Assembly (NCBI GenBank): GCA_017354895.1
Contig: CP071498.1
Span: forward strand, 2,480,001-2,544,000
Source of the DNA: Podospora comata
Lineage: Eukaryota; Ascomycota; Sordariomycetes; Sordariales; Podosporaceae
Length of the DNA: 64,000 bases
Reading direction: 5' to 3'
Position 1 is the first letter of the stretch. Every line of letters starts with the position of its first letter. The notes under the pieces are model-generated. The model did no database searches, was not told where the DNA came from, and was given only the letters and a program-made list of their open reading frames with translations. Below, one piece after another: positions 43,959-56,610 of this stretch. A program made the translations under genes and the position numbers.

Positions 43959-44676
43959 GCTGCTGAAGTTAGTGATGGTGTTGCTCGGAGAAAGAATGGC
44001 AAGGAGGGTGGATGAAGAGATGGAGTGAAATCACTCTGGACTAAGGTACGTGGGTGATGAGTGAGGGCTCGCGAGACCATCACTTTATTGGTGCTTGCAG
44101 TGACACATGAGTAAGCTAAGGTATGGCCCTAAGGTACCTTGGGTGTGATTCTCCACCGTGGGAACTTTGGAATGCCGGCCGCTATCAACCAACGTCCAAA
44201 TTCAAGTTTTCAGCCCTGGAAAAGTTCTTGTTCATGACAAAGCGCAAGCAGCGCCAATGGCACTATGCAGGCAGTGCATCAATACCAAGCCAGTGATGGG
44301 TGTCCCCGCTCTCATGTTTCACAAACCACCTCCTCTAGTGGACGTGGCTTGGGTTCTGCACCAATAGAACCGTATGGCGGCAGTCGGTCCGAACATGAAG
44401 TTCATGACCTGGATGCACATAATCTCTGTCTGGGTTCCATCACACCAGGTAAGTTAAGTAACAATGCTGATACCCACCTACCTTATTCACTATCCTCTAC
44501 CGCCTCATTACTACGGTCTACCTATCCATAACTAGAACCCGACAATCTTTCTCAGGGTGTATATCAAATAGCAATCTGTCTTCTCTTTCTCAGCACGTAT
44601 CGACCGGCATGGTTCCCACGGGATTCAATCTGGCCTCGCTTTGCAGACCAATCCACGAAAGCCAAGATCCACTCTT
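43959..44676. other. Intergenic region, P450 promoter
   Basis: About 700 bp with no supported gene. The P450 promoter lies at the left end. Confidence 0.45.
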
Positions 44677-45015
44677 TCATTGCAACCTTGCTTCTTTCAT
44701 CAACCTTAGTAGCTCTGTTTTCTTGTCCTGTCCAAACACCTCCCCGAGTATGCCCTCTACAGTCAGTGGCTTGCTTGTATTGTTGTCAAACCAAGCCGTA
44801 GAGCTTACATGATGCCGTATCATCAACTTGCAAACACGGAACCATACTTCCTTCAAAAGCTTGGTGGCCTCGTTCCTGAGGGTTGATTCATAGCAGGACA
44901 CCAAGAAGAGCGCCCATACAGTCCTCCCTTCGTTGAGATGAACTTGCTGGTTCGGATTTTCTCCCGGGGCAGGCCCGTATTTTATCGATCTTGAGAGATG
45001 GCGGTCAGCAGCCAT
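44677..45015 (-). pseudogene. C-terminal fragment of a NACHT/NLR-type protein (tentative)
   Basis: The last 113 residues of a minus frame read LNEGRTVWALFLVSCYES, then EVWFRVCKLMIRHHVSS and GILGEVFGQDKKTELLRLMK. This resembles the conserved tail found at the end of many fungal NACHT-domain proteins after a degraded ADPN-type repeat. Nothing upstream in the same frame looks like NACHT or repeats (the sequence becomes Arg/Ser/Pro-rich), so only the tail remains. It lies just outside the RIPped transposon. The family assignment rests on remembered consensus only. Confidence 0.4.
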
Positions 45016-45666
45016 GGCTATTGAAAACCTGATGGTGGCCGATGGGCTGGCCGATACACGAGTGGGAGCAAGACGCGGGTTCAATTGCTTGCGGGGAGGC
45101 AACTGGCATGATCGGGAGGCACCAGCCGAGGTTGAGCTGGGTGACATAATTCCAGGTGAGGTATTCGATTCAACTCGGTTGAAACATCCCCTCCTTCCTG
45201 GTCTCTGCCTGTCATTTTCGTTTGGCCTGTGAGCGATACACATGCGGTCTGATGAGTAATTCGGCTGCCTGAGGCGCAAGTACCACCACACCCGAAATTG
45301 GTCACCCAGACCTTTTGATCAATCAAGACCACGAATTTGAAGACATCGCCAGACCAACCGGCTGCGATGTGTCATGAAACCACTGCCCCTTGGCATATAC
45401 AACATATGAAGTGCCGCTCCTGGCCTGCGATACCACTCCTAACACTCCTCCCCCTGATAGGAACTCAGCTCTCGGAGTTGTGAAGTGCGGCGATAATAGT
45501 ATCTAATTCCTGCGAATGATTAGCTCGTCCCTCATAGAGATGGGAAATCCACTACCTTTACTAAGGCAAGGAATCGCTTAACTGCATCTCGACCTCCCAA
45601 CTCTTCAGCCCGGCCAGCCTTCATGGTATTGGCCACGCAACATCGACTTTTTCTACACAACCCAAT
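45016..45666. other. Intergenic region before the transposase frame
   Basis: No gene is supported. The last 120 bp (pyrimidine-rich) look like a leader of the transposase. I could not find the left terminal inverted repeat here. Confidence 0.45.
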
Positions 45667-47092
45667 ATGCCTCCTACTTTAAAGGAAGCCAGGGTGATCC
45701 TAGCCCTCGAAGCTCTTGAAAAAGATAAAAATCTCAGCCTCCGAGCCGCAGGAAAGATCTACAACGTCCACCATACGACTCTCTTACGACGACGCGCTGG
45801 CCGGCCTGCACGACGCGATACCACGCCCAAATCGAAGAAGCTTACTCATTTCGAAGAGGATGCTATTGTTCAATATATTATTGAGCTATGTGCGCGAGAT
45901 TTTCCACCAAGATTGCGTGGTGTGGAAGATATGGCCAACCAACTGCTACGCGTACGCGACGCGCCCCCTATTAGCAAGCTCTGGGCACACAACTTCGTTA
46001 AACGCCAGCCACAGCTCCGTACGCGTTTTACGCGTAGATACGACTATCAGAGGGCTAATTGCGAGGATCTAAAGGTTATTGCCGAGTAGTTTACGCTTGT
46101 ACGGAACACCAAGGCCAGGTACAGTATTATAGATAACAATATTTACAACTTCGACGAGACTAGGTTTATGATAGGTATTATCTTCGAGGGCATAGTAGTT
46201 ACGACCTCGGACGGCCTTAGCAAGGCAAAACTAGCCTAGCCACTCGATGTTGGCTACTTTAGGCCGCTAAAATAGGCGTACGGTCGCCATATCGAAGACT
46301 TAATACGTATATATATTAAGTATATAAGTAAGCTCGAGTTCCTCTATACCTTCCGCGAGGCCTTCTTCGTCTCTATAACAGAGAAGAATATATAGGGTAG
46401 CTTTGTGGGCGCTGACCTTATACCGTACGATCCAGAGACGGTGCTTTCCAAGCTAGATGTGAAGCTTCGTACGCTAATACCTCCAAACTTACGGCCCGGT
46501 ACTGCACAACCTTGGGTCTCCCAAACACTATACAATCCTCGAGAAGCCAATTTACAATCAACGCTCATTAAGACTCGCATTACTAACCATCAAAATAGCT
46601 CCCCGACTTCAATGCTGGCTACGGTAGATCAGCTTACTAAAGGTACAACGGCTATAATGCACCAGGTAGCTCTCCTTCGTGCAGAGGTCTCTTCGCTCCG
46701 TAAGGCCAATGAGGCACTAAGCAAGCGCCGGAGAGCTAAAAAAACACGTATAAGGCTTGGAGGGTCACTTACTGTACAAGAGGCACAGGATCTACTGGAT
46801 CAGAAGGCCGTGGATAGGGAGGGAGTGCAAGAAACGCAGCCGGATAGTAGTAATGCAGGGGGGGCTCGTACGAAGGTTCAGTGCTGTAGTGTGTGCGGCA
46901 AGCCTGGCCATGATGCGTGCACTTGCCAGGAGGCTGGAGAAGCCTCAGATTCAGCTGCTTCTGATGTAATTATAGTCGGTTTCTAGTGTTGTGGTCTGGC
47001 AATTAACCATAGTTGTAATAGAGTAGTAGAAGGTGCCTCACTCACTGATATGCCTCACTCACTAATATGCCTCACTCACTGATAATGTACGT
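45667..47092 (+). mobile_element. Fot1/pogo-type DNA transposon, decayed, with RIP-like stops
   Basis: A single frame of 440 codons (45667-46986) encodes a pogo-family transposase: HTH_psq-like start (LSLRAAGKIYNVHHTTLLRR), CENP-B-type DNA-binding region (AHNFVKRQPQLRTRFTRRYD), the first catalytic Asp in NFDETRFMIG, then, after a large in-frame deletion, PLDVGYFRPLK, a LEFLYTFREAFF segment, a leucine zipper and a C-terminal CCHC knuckle (CCSVCGKPGHDACTC). The two other catalytic acids are lost. Four in-frame TAG codons lie at 46087, 46237, 46273 and 46393, each where relatives have Gln (CAG). The right terminus has three TGCCTCACTCACT units and ends ATGTACGT followed by TA at 47093. The left terminus was not found. 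Confidence 0.85.
47035..47092. repeat. Three tandem subterminal repeats and terminus of the transposon
   Basis: Three 18-bp units of the form TGCCTCACTCACTGATA occur in a row, followed by ATGTACGT and the TA target dinucleotide. Direct repeats inside the terminal inverted repeat are known from pogo-type fungal elements and probably bind the transposase. The end fragment at 33887 has two equivalent units. Confidence 0.75.
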
Positions 47093-48616
47093 TACCTGCT
47101 ATTACAAGACAGATTGTGGCTCAGTGAGCAGGCAGTCAACTGACATGGAGGAGCTGAAAAGCCGCACCTGTATGGTGAAGCCTCAGGCCTCTATGCAGCA
47201 AGGAAAAGCCAATCATGGTATGGTTGAAAAGCGAGCAGATCTCGATTACAGATTGCATCAACACCTACTGCATGCAGTGGGCTTGCCAACATGAAATGTC
47301 AGTTTCATCCATCACGTTCTCGCCGCTGGATTCCATGAAGAGGAAGTTTGACATCGCCCGATACAGGCGGTGGACGTCGGGGCAAGTGGGCAACCGAATC
47401 GATCCCAAGGGGCCCCGATTGTGCAAAGGTCTCACCCGACACATTCACTTCCCCCAGCTTATTCCTGCCGTGAGCCATGAATAGACCATCACTAACCTCC
47501 TCGGTGCCGAACAAACCCCCCAAGATGACGACGACAACACCAACACCTCCCCCCATAAGCGGTATCACAAAATCAATAAGGACACCTTTCAACCCAACAA
47601 CCACCCAAAACCGTTCCACATGGTGGGGGGGAGCACAAGCTAAAGTAGAAAACCCTCTCAGTCTTGGCAAGCCCCCCAATAGCGTATCTAATAGACCGTT
47701 TCAGCAGGTCGATAGAACGTCCCGAATATTCCGCGCCGATCCAGAAGGTAGCACCGAGCCACTGATGCCGAAGTAAAGCCTACCTTACTCAATCTGAAGC
47801 GAGCTCTGCCACTGCCGAGCCATGAGCACGCGGGCGTCAGGTTTCAGAATGGATGCTACCCTGGTCGGACAGTATCCGCCCAATTGCTTGCGTGCTTTGG
47901 TTCGGGATGCCACACTTTTTGACAAGACGGGCAAGACGACACCCCCGTCGTAGGCTCCGTGGTAGCATCCAGCAGAATGGCGATCAATGCGGGGTACTAA
48001 AGTTAGCATTAACCACCACACCCACACCACACCTACCTACAACAGCCACAAAAACCGACAACATCAGATAGGCCGGCCAGACGGGTCATCTGGTCCGCGA
48101 TCTGCCTGTCAGTAGTGGGGGCAGCTTCTTCGATTGGCTTAGCTGATAGGACGCACTTTCAGCTTGCGGAAGGAGACTCTCGAAATGGGTGCCATCCAGC
48201 ACCGAGACTGGTGTGCGCCACTGGAATGCCGAAACGGCAATCCCTTCGCCTCTGGACCACACAGCGGCACAAGCCAATAATGCGGGGGCTTCGGCTTGTA
48301 GTCTTCCCTTGCCGTCGAGATCGCCACATCGGTTGTATGCTGCTGACAGTTAGCAATATGTCTTGGGTGTCCTAGAAGAAGTCTGGTGAGAATGGGTCTA
48401 GTGTAACGCGGGGAGAGGCAGAAGATATGGGTCCAGACGGTCTGGCTGGTATATACCCCCTCAGTGCACTGCCGCTCGATATTCTGACGGTTATTCCTCT
48501 CGAAGCGTTGTGCGCGGAATGCAGCATCAAAACTGTCCGACAAAATCATGACCTGCTCAATATTCTCATGATTCCGATTCTAACCGAGGCATAGGGGGTG
48601 AGACGACAGCGACAAG
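47093..48616. other. Unresolved region, possibly a degraded minus-strand gene
   Basis: Several overlapping minus-strand open stretches look partly coding: 48139-48549, 48086-48277, 47785-48030 (YDGGVVLPVLSKSVASRTKA) and 47305-47679, which has a hydrophobic helix (FVIPLMGGGVGVVVVILGGL). Donor-like and acceptor-like sites occur between them, but no set of exons gives a continuous protein and no domain is recognised. It may be a multi-exon gene, a decayed copy, or chance. It lies between a RIPped transposon and the DUF3433 gene. Confidence 0.3.
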
Positions 48617-51489
48617 ATGTTTCAGGACCCTTCTCGTCGGTCATGGCGGACAGGAGACGCCTCCGTGGTCCTGACACAACCATCTCCGCTCAGCCAAGCG
48701 GGCAGTTGGAGAGACTATGAAAGAGACTTCATGCCCGAGGTTCGGGCGAAACCAGCCAACATGGCTCCCCGGAGAATGGCGTCCCTGCGCCGGATCTCGC
48801 CACCAGATTACAAGCCGACGCCGTTGAGAAGATCATTCCTGGTGATACTGATCGTCTTGCTGCTGGTCTGTATCGTGTTGCTCGAGTGTGCGTGCCAGTT
48901 CCTGCCTACGGAGCAAGACAGGAGGATCATACCAGAGCCCAAGCCGAGCCCGACGAGCAACGTCAACAGCACGCCGACAGGCATCGACAACCCTCCGTTG
49001 CTGAAGCCGAGATTGCAATTATCGAGACGACTGTTACAGAACGCAACGTTGGATGACGAGAGAGACAACGCACCCGCCAATTCTCCAGCGAACACGGTGG
49101 CCCCGATTACGGTATCCACTGATTTGCCAGACTCAACTTCGCAAGTAGTACCGGGAGACTTTGCACAGATCGGAACGGTACCAGTTGGGTCATCTCCCAC
49201 AACGGCCGCAGCAACCGACGGCAGGCCTGACCCGCTAAGGTCTGAATCTACCGCTACAGAACCCCCCCTCACGCAACCATCAAGCAACTTTGTAGATATC
49301 GGCACCCAAACCCTCATCTCAACCAAAACAGACCCCGACAACCCCCTCATCGGCGACAGCGGCAATTTCGGCCAAGACGGCACCCAAACCATCACCGAGG
49401 CCGCCCAAGATGCCAACCCCGCCGGCTTCATCGGCATCGTCCTTCCCTCCACCACTCTGGACGAGGTTGTATCAACCGTGACAAAAGAGACCACCATCAT
49501 CGGAGTACCAGCGACAACAACAGTGATAGGGGTCACAACCGAGAGCGGCCTTGTCCTCTCCTTCACTGAGATTCGGACCGTCGACCAAGTTGTGACGTTG
49601 GTGCCATCACCGACGACAATCTTCAATGTTGTTACAGCCGTGTCACCATCGTTTGTGACGCTGTCTGTTGAGGTCTTGAGTGATGATGACGGGACACCGA
49701 CCGTCACAGTCATCAACACTCCTCCACCTGTCTTTTCTCCGGAAGTTATCACGGTGACCGACTCGAGAGGTGTTCCAACACTGACAGTTACCACAGACGT
49801 GGTGGTACCGCCGAGAACCAAGGTCGTTACCAACTTCCAGGGAGTCCCAACAGCCACCATCACTGAGTTCCCAACCGTCCCCACTGATACCCCAAAGAAT
49901 CCCCAAGCAGAGGTCTCAGTCTACTTCATCTCTCGGGCCCAATATTTTGTCGGATTCTTTTTGCCAACAATCCTGGCAGTCATGCTCACCATCCCCATCC
50001 GCATGATTGACATGGCCGCGAAGCAATATCAGCCCTGGCACGCCTTGACACAACGCATGGGCGTCCCGGCTGAGGAGTCCCTATGCTTGCGAACAGGAGG
50101 GTTCCATGGAATCGTGTCCAGCTTCAAAGCGATGGCGACAGGTCAGATGTTGATGGTCTTGACGACATTGTTGACGATTGCGTCCGTATTCTTGGTGCCG
50201 TTGTCCTCTGAGGCAGTGGCGTTGAAGCTGCATGGCAGCTGTACGCCCACCAACTTCAATGGCTGTGCCATGACCCTGGGGGTTTTCCTCGGTCCGGCCC
50301 GAGCGACAACCGCCCTGCTCAGCTTCATGGTCGTCCTCCTGATCTTGATCATGATCGTGCTCCGCAAATGGCGCACTGGCGTAGCAGCCAATCCGTGGAC
50401 CATTGCTGGTATGGGTTCGCTGGCTACCAACAGGGAAACCCGCGCTGCATTCTGCTCCCTTCCTCCCGACAAGGGGAAAGGACTTAGTCACGACAAACTG
50501 GTGAACGGCTTTGGTGACAGGACGTTCAGACTGGGCCACTTCTTCAACCACTACGGTATCCCAGAATACGGCGTCATGGCCAGCAGGGCAAACGTCACTA
50601 TTGTTCGTCCAGACCGACCGGATTCTGTCAGCACAGGCACGACCTCCCCTCAACACGAGTTGCTCGAGGGTCAAAACTCCAACGCAAAGGCCGAGCGCCA
50701 CCTGCCGTTCCTGATGCTGTCATACAGTGGTAGGATTGCATTCCTGCTTCCCTTGACCGGGATCATGGCCGTTGTGTTATACTACAACAACACCGGTGGT
50801 GACACGGGCTTCGAACGGTTCATGAGCACCCAAAACTTTGGCGTGAGGTCGTTGTTCACGTTGATGGGTGTTGGGATAACCTTGTTTTGGAGTGCCTTTT
50901 TCACGAGTAAGCATTTTTTTGTGACATCTCCGCATAGGAAAAACTCACTGACCTGTTCATCTGTTTAGGCCTGGCTATTCTCAGCCCGTACCAGCTCATG
51001 TCTCAATCCCCTCGGCCGGCCCATCAATCCATCACTTTGTCTCCGCCAATGAACGCCTTTTCCGGCATCTGGAGCGCAATCAAACGCCGGCACATCTTCC
51101 TCATTGTCGTTGCCTTTGTTGCAATCTTGTCTGAATTCCTTCCCATCCTACTGAACAACGTGCCGTTCCGTGTCACGCAGACGTGGATTGCATCGCGGGT
51201 GTGTACCTGGCTGGCCGTCGCCATCATGGCCATCATGTGGATTGTCGTCGCTGCCAGCTTTTTTATCAAATGGCCGCACATGCCTGTTGACCCTAGCACG
51301 ATTGCGGGAGCAATGTATTATGTGTGCGATTCGTGGATGTTGTGGAGTTTGGAAGGGTTGAGCCAGGTTCCCAAGAAGGAACGCGATCGGAAGGTGAGGG
51401 AGATGGGGATGCAGTACGCGTTTGGGAACATCGTGGGACAGTCGGGGAAGAAGAGGGTGGGGGTTGATGGGGTGAAGGAGTTTGCATGA
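48617..51489 (+). CDS. DUF3433-domain multi-pass membrane protein, 936 aa, one intron
   Basis: Exons 48617-50906 and 50969-51489; the 62-nt intron has a GTAAGC donor, an ACTGAC branch and a TTTAG acceptor. After a cytosolic start comes a membrane span near residues 73-92 (FLVILIVLLLVCIVLLECAC). A long Thr/Val/Pro-rich region follows, with repeated VITVTDSRGVPTLTV- and VVTNFQGVPTATI-like units that probably form an O-mannosylated stalk. Then comes the DUF3433 core: YFVGFFLPTILAVMLTIPIR, IDMAAKQYQPWHALT, further spans, and LILIMIVLRKWRTG. The intron-spanning join ILSPYQ is a family motif. Many family members carry two DUF3433 units and exceed 1100 residues. The function is unknown; it is probably at the plasma membrane. 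Confidence 0.85.
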
Positions 51490-52123
51490 TCAACATGAGC
51501 AAGAAAACACAAGCAGAGTATGTATATAGAACCATAGAGATGATGACATGAAAATAATGAGTTGATGTTTTTCGTCGACAGGGAACCCAAGGCTGTCAGT
51601 GATTCCTTCCGCACGCCAAGAGAGCGGCCTGCCCTGAGGTGTTGCCTCAGTGTGGCTGAACGGGCAGGCTGAACCTAATGTGCAATCACCAAACATGAGC
51701 ACACAGTATCCAAGGCTAACTGTGGACCCAAAAAAATACGTCGAGAGACTAATGTTGGGCTTCAATTGACCCTCTTCATTAATGATCAAGAAGGTCTTGA
51801 TACCAGCTCCGAGCCCTTCGACTTGGCTACCTATATTCAAAGGCCGTTTTATTGCTATCTTTCGGTGGTTATCGTTGATTTTTTAGAGTCGTTATTTTGT
51901 TCCAAGTCCCAGTTTCCTTATCTAGGTTCTGTCCACACATGATAACCTGACGATCGAAGGGCAAGCAAACTTCAGCCCGGTTCAGCCATCAAAAAGTTCG
52001 ACACCACTCAGGTAAGTAGTGGCCACCTCTCTGCTTTCTTTCTTAGTACCTAGCACTTTGCACAATGCACCACAAATTGCATCACACGACCTTCGTCTCT
52101 ACATCCAGCAGAAATCCATCACC
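51490..52123. other. Intergenic region with the promoter of the 2EXR-like gene
   Basis: No gene is seen. A GTAAGT-like sequence at about 52013 might be the donor of a leader intron, since the coding frame is open upstream of its ATG. Confidence 0.4.
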
Positions 52124-53227
52124 ATGGCCGAGAAGAACAAGATGCATCCGCAAGGAGAAAGCTTGTTCTTCCGAAGACTGCCGCAAGAAATGCGAGATCA
52201 CATCTGGACTCAGCTCTTCTGTTCTACGAGGTTCACTTTTGGATTGTGGGAAGGCCCGGACTCCCGTGACTGCAAGCACATCAAGCCTACACCGAGTGGC
52301 CTTGCGATGCTTCGCACCTGTCGTCGAGCACAACTCGAGATTGGCGACTTATGGCTACGCCACGTCCTGTTTTGCTTCCAAGACACCAAGTCAATGATGG
52401 ACCGACTTTCTGTGCTACCCGTCGATACACTTTCAAAGTTGCGGCACCTCAGAGTTAGTGATAATGCTTTACTTGAGCTGGGTGACCCTGACGACGGCCG
52501 CTATTATCTCCTAACCTCTTATTTCAAGCTCCTTCCAGGCCTTCAGCTCGACCAGCTCACGGTCCTCGGTGCCCGTTTATTTTCGCTGAGCTATGACACG
52601 CTCGACGATCTCATCAAGGACGGCAATGGATGGAAAACATTGCGCTACATCTCCCACAGCTCAAAGATGCTCGGATACGCGTCAGGATACGGCCCCTACG
52701 GTCCAGGGTTGGGAGGTAATCCCCAGTACTGCAGGAAGTCACAGCCAAAGCACTGGCAAGGTGTCTTGGAAGATCGTGACGGTGTAGCCTCGGGTCCTTC
52801 CGCGACAATCTACAGAGCTAAGGAACCAGCCCAATATGGTTCGATCCTAGACCCCAACAAGCGGGTGATATTCGAACAAAAACCGCACTGCGGCCAAGAT
52901 CTGCAACCGAATGAATTTCATGAGGACCCCGAACTCATGTCTGGAGATGAGAAAAAGAAAGAACTGATGGTCGTTGTGAAGAGGGGCACTGGGGTCAAGT
53001 ACGAGGAACGGGACTCCCCGCTGATTGAATGGGATTTGCGGCGTGACTTCCCGAATATGACGTGGGAGGAGATTTTCAATCATTATCTTCAAGAGCCAGG
53101 TTATCCTCCTTATGCCGAGAAAGAAGAGAGAAAAAAGAAGGCTTTCAATTTGCCCATCCAAGAAGATTTCTACAAGGACGTTGATGAGTATGTGTGGTCT
53201 GGGTACCACCTTGACGAGAGATATTAG
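52124..53227 (+). CDS. 2EXR/F-box-like fungal protein, 367 aa
   Basis: Starts in an excellent CACCATGGCC context; the frame upstream to 52019 has no ATG. Near residue 15 is FFRRLPQEMRDHIWTQLF, a motif shared by 2EXR and F-box-like N-termini of fungal proteins, followed by LAMLRTCRRAQLEIGDLWLR, the usual second helix of this group. The middle has a leucine-rich stretch (LSVLPVDTLSKLRHLRVSD). The C-terminal part is charged and has WDLRRDFPNMTWEEIFNHYL. Such proteins form large lineage-specific families in ascomycetes with unknown function; a role in SCF-type recognition is only a guess. Single exon, intact. Confidence 0.75.
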   Translation: MAEKNKMHPQGESLFFRRLPQEMRDHIWTQLFCSTRFTFGLWEGPDSRDCKHIKPTPSGLAMLRTCRRAQLEIGDLWLRHVLFCFQDTKSMMDRLSVLPVDTLSKLRHLRVSDNALLELGDPDDGRYYLLTSYFKLLPGLQLDQLTVLGARLFSLSYDTLDDLIKDGNGWKTLRYISHSSKMLGYASGYGPYGPGLGGNPQYCRKSQPKHWQGVLEDRDGVASGPSATIYRAKEPAQYGSILDPNKRVIFEQKPHCGQDLQPNEFHEDPELMSGDEKKKELMVVVKRGTGVKYEERDSPLIEWDLRRDFPNMTWEEIFNHYLQEPGYPPYAEKEERKKKAFNLPIQEDFYKDVDEYVWSGYHLDERY

Positions 53228-54674
<1,447 letters not shown>

Positions 54675-55070
54675 GGTGGGAGATGATGTGAAGGTGGGAA
54701 AAGGGGGATCGTGGAAAAAGGGGTGGATTCTATGTAGCTAGTTCTGAGATGGTACATATTTTGCGAGAAAAATGTCACAAGCATGCTTTCTGTGATGCAT
54801 ATTGTTGGCGGTTCGGCGATGAGGTAATGTGCAAGTTCATTGTCTAGAGTATGGTACCTTACCTCGAGTCACCTGCATCACACAAAAGAGAGTTGGGAAG
54901 GTGTCCCAGTTGGCGGATGGTAAAATTAAGACTTTCATTGAAGACACAATCATATGGTGCAGGAGATTCATGCAATCTCTATACACGGCGGTCTATTCTA
55001 ATCTTCAAAGACCGTCAATTCGGTATCTCTAGCTCTTTTCACACCTTTAAGATCTCACCTCTCTGTGTTC
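54675..55070. other. Intergenic region 3' of the xylanase gene
   Basis: Contains the 3' ends of the xylanase (plus) and of the Cys-rich pseudogene (minus). No gene is supported. Confidence 0.5.
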
Positions 55071-56610
55071 TTAGACCGAGCAGCTCTCCGGTTTAACAGG
55101 CCCCATACACGGACACGCATCACCCCGACTACTTCCACCCCCAAATATGCTCTGATACCCGTCCCGTGAGCCTGCTTTGCCCTCCTCCACCGCCTCATAC
55201 CGCGCCTTGGTTAGCCATACTCGTGGCCCATCCTTCTCTTTCACCTCCTCCTCCACCTTCGATCCATCGCCTAAACCACCCGCAAAAAAACCTCCTCACC
55301 ACCCCCACCCTTCCACTCCCACCTCCTCCTCCCCCACACCTCCGGCCTCTCCTCCAACCTCTCCTCCAACCTCTACACCTCCAAGACCTCCTCGTTTTCT
55401 CATCAAACGGCCTCTCCGTCCCAAACCACCCCTGACAATAAACCCCACACAAAAACCTATCACACCCCTCCTTCCGACAGGTCGGATTCCACCCATAATC
55501 CTGCCCCAAATGCGCCCCTCCCCACCTACACCGTTTCAACCTACAATCCTTCCCCGCATGCGAGTTCCTAATCCCGCACATACAACACCGATAAGTACAC
55601 ATCATCGCATTCCCCTTATGTCTCCCCGGGTCGGGATGTCCACACCCCGGACGACATTTCACCGTACACCTCTTGGCCGTATAATAAGCCGGAAAGGCAT
55701 ACACTTACACCTGTTATTCTTAGCCTTAGGACAGTCAGACTAAAAGTGGCTCTCCCCCGGCTCGTGAATGGAATCCCTGTCGGCAAGCTCGCCTCTTACA
55801 ACCATGTGCCAGTATACATCATACTCACCTGGTGACCACCCCCCGCAGTGACCACACGGCTTGTTGCAAACCAACATGACATGATCCTCGCCGTAATTGT
55901 CGCACTCCCGGTTAGGCTCCATGCATGCTTCCCCACAATCTGAGCACCCTCCTCCACCCCTCCGCCTGGTCGTGTTGATGCGAGTTGACATCCCTTAGAG
56001 GTTTGATATCCCATCTTGTCATCGCAGGGCTCTCTAGGAACCTCTCCCTCGCCCACTTCGTAACCTGAACCGGCCTCGGCCTGACGTCATGAACCATCCT
56101 GCCAAAATAAGGCGACCGGCAAAACGTGCTGAACGAGTTGAGATCGTGCTCGATGTAGTACCTCTCGAAAGCGGAGAGCAGAATATCGCCAAGGGATGGT
56201 GGCCGTCCGGAGTTGGGGTTTTGGTGCGATCATTTCTTCTTGTAGGTGCCAAAATACCGCATGGATTCATCTTCGGGTGGAGGGCCGAAATTGGCTGTAG
56301 TCCTATGCTGAAGGGGTGATCGGCTGAGCAAAGATTCGTGCAGAGAAGCAATAGCGTGGAGGCGTTTCGGGTCGACTTGGTGGAGGGCCCGCAAGGCGAC
56401 ACGCCAAGGGATGCTTGTCGATGGGGTGAGGGGCCTGCCATAAAGGGAGGCAGTTGCTGGGGAGGGGTTCATAAAGTCTTGGAGCAGGTCGGCGATGAGG
56501 AGGTCAAAGTCTGTGAGTTCAATGTGGTGGTAGCGGTTGAAGGGGGTGGCGTGTGGGATGTCGACGGGGTAGTGGCGGACATGTTTGCTGTGTCCATTTG
56601 GTTCTTCCAT
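55071..56610 (-). pseudogene. Cys-rich zinc-knuckle-like gene, disrupted in several places
   Basis: The gene reads from ATG 56610 (MEEPNGHSKHVRHYP) through an alpha-helical part (ELTDFDLLIADLLQDFM). A TGA at 56230-56232 interrupts one continuous frame, which goes on as SGRPPSLGDILLSAFERYY and TKWARERFLESPAMTRWD. A frame change near 55970 leads to Cys pairs (CSDCGEAC, CNKPCGHCGGW). A plausible intron (GTAAGA donor near 55803, TTTTAG acceptor at 55740) then gives SDCPKAKNNRCKC, and a one-base shift near 55690 leads to FPAYYTAKRCTVKCRPGCGH and CCMCGIRNSHAGKDC. The end is Gly/Arg-rich with another frame change before a SIFGGGSSRGDACPC-like tail. The regular C-x2-C, CCHC-like spacing suggests zinc or RNA binding. 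Family unknown. Read errors in homopolymers could account for one or two breaks only. Confidence 0.55.

Noticed and set aside
44041-44075. GTACGTGGGTGATGAGTGAG as the missing left transposon terminus
   Set aside because: The match to the right terminus is partial, has no unit repeats and lies 1.6 kb upstream in the P450 promoter.
48808-49884. 358-codon minus-strand open frame
   Set aside because: Antisense mirror of the Val/Thr-rich stalk of the DUF3433 gene; no domain of its own.
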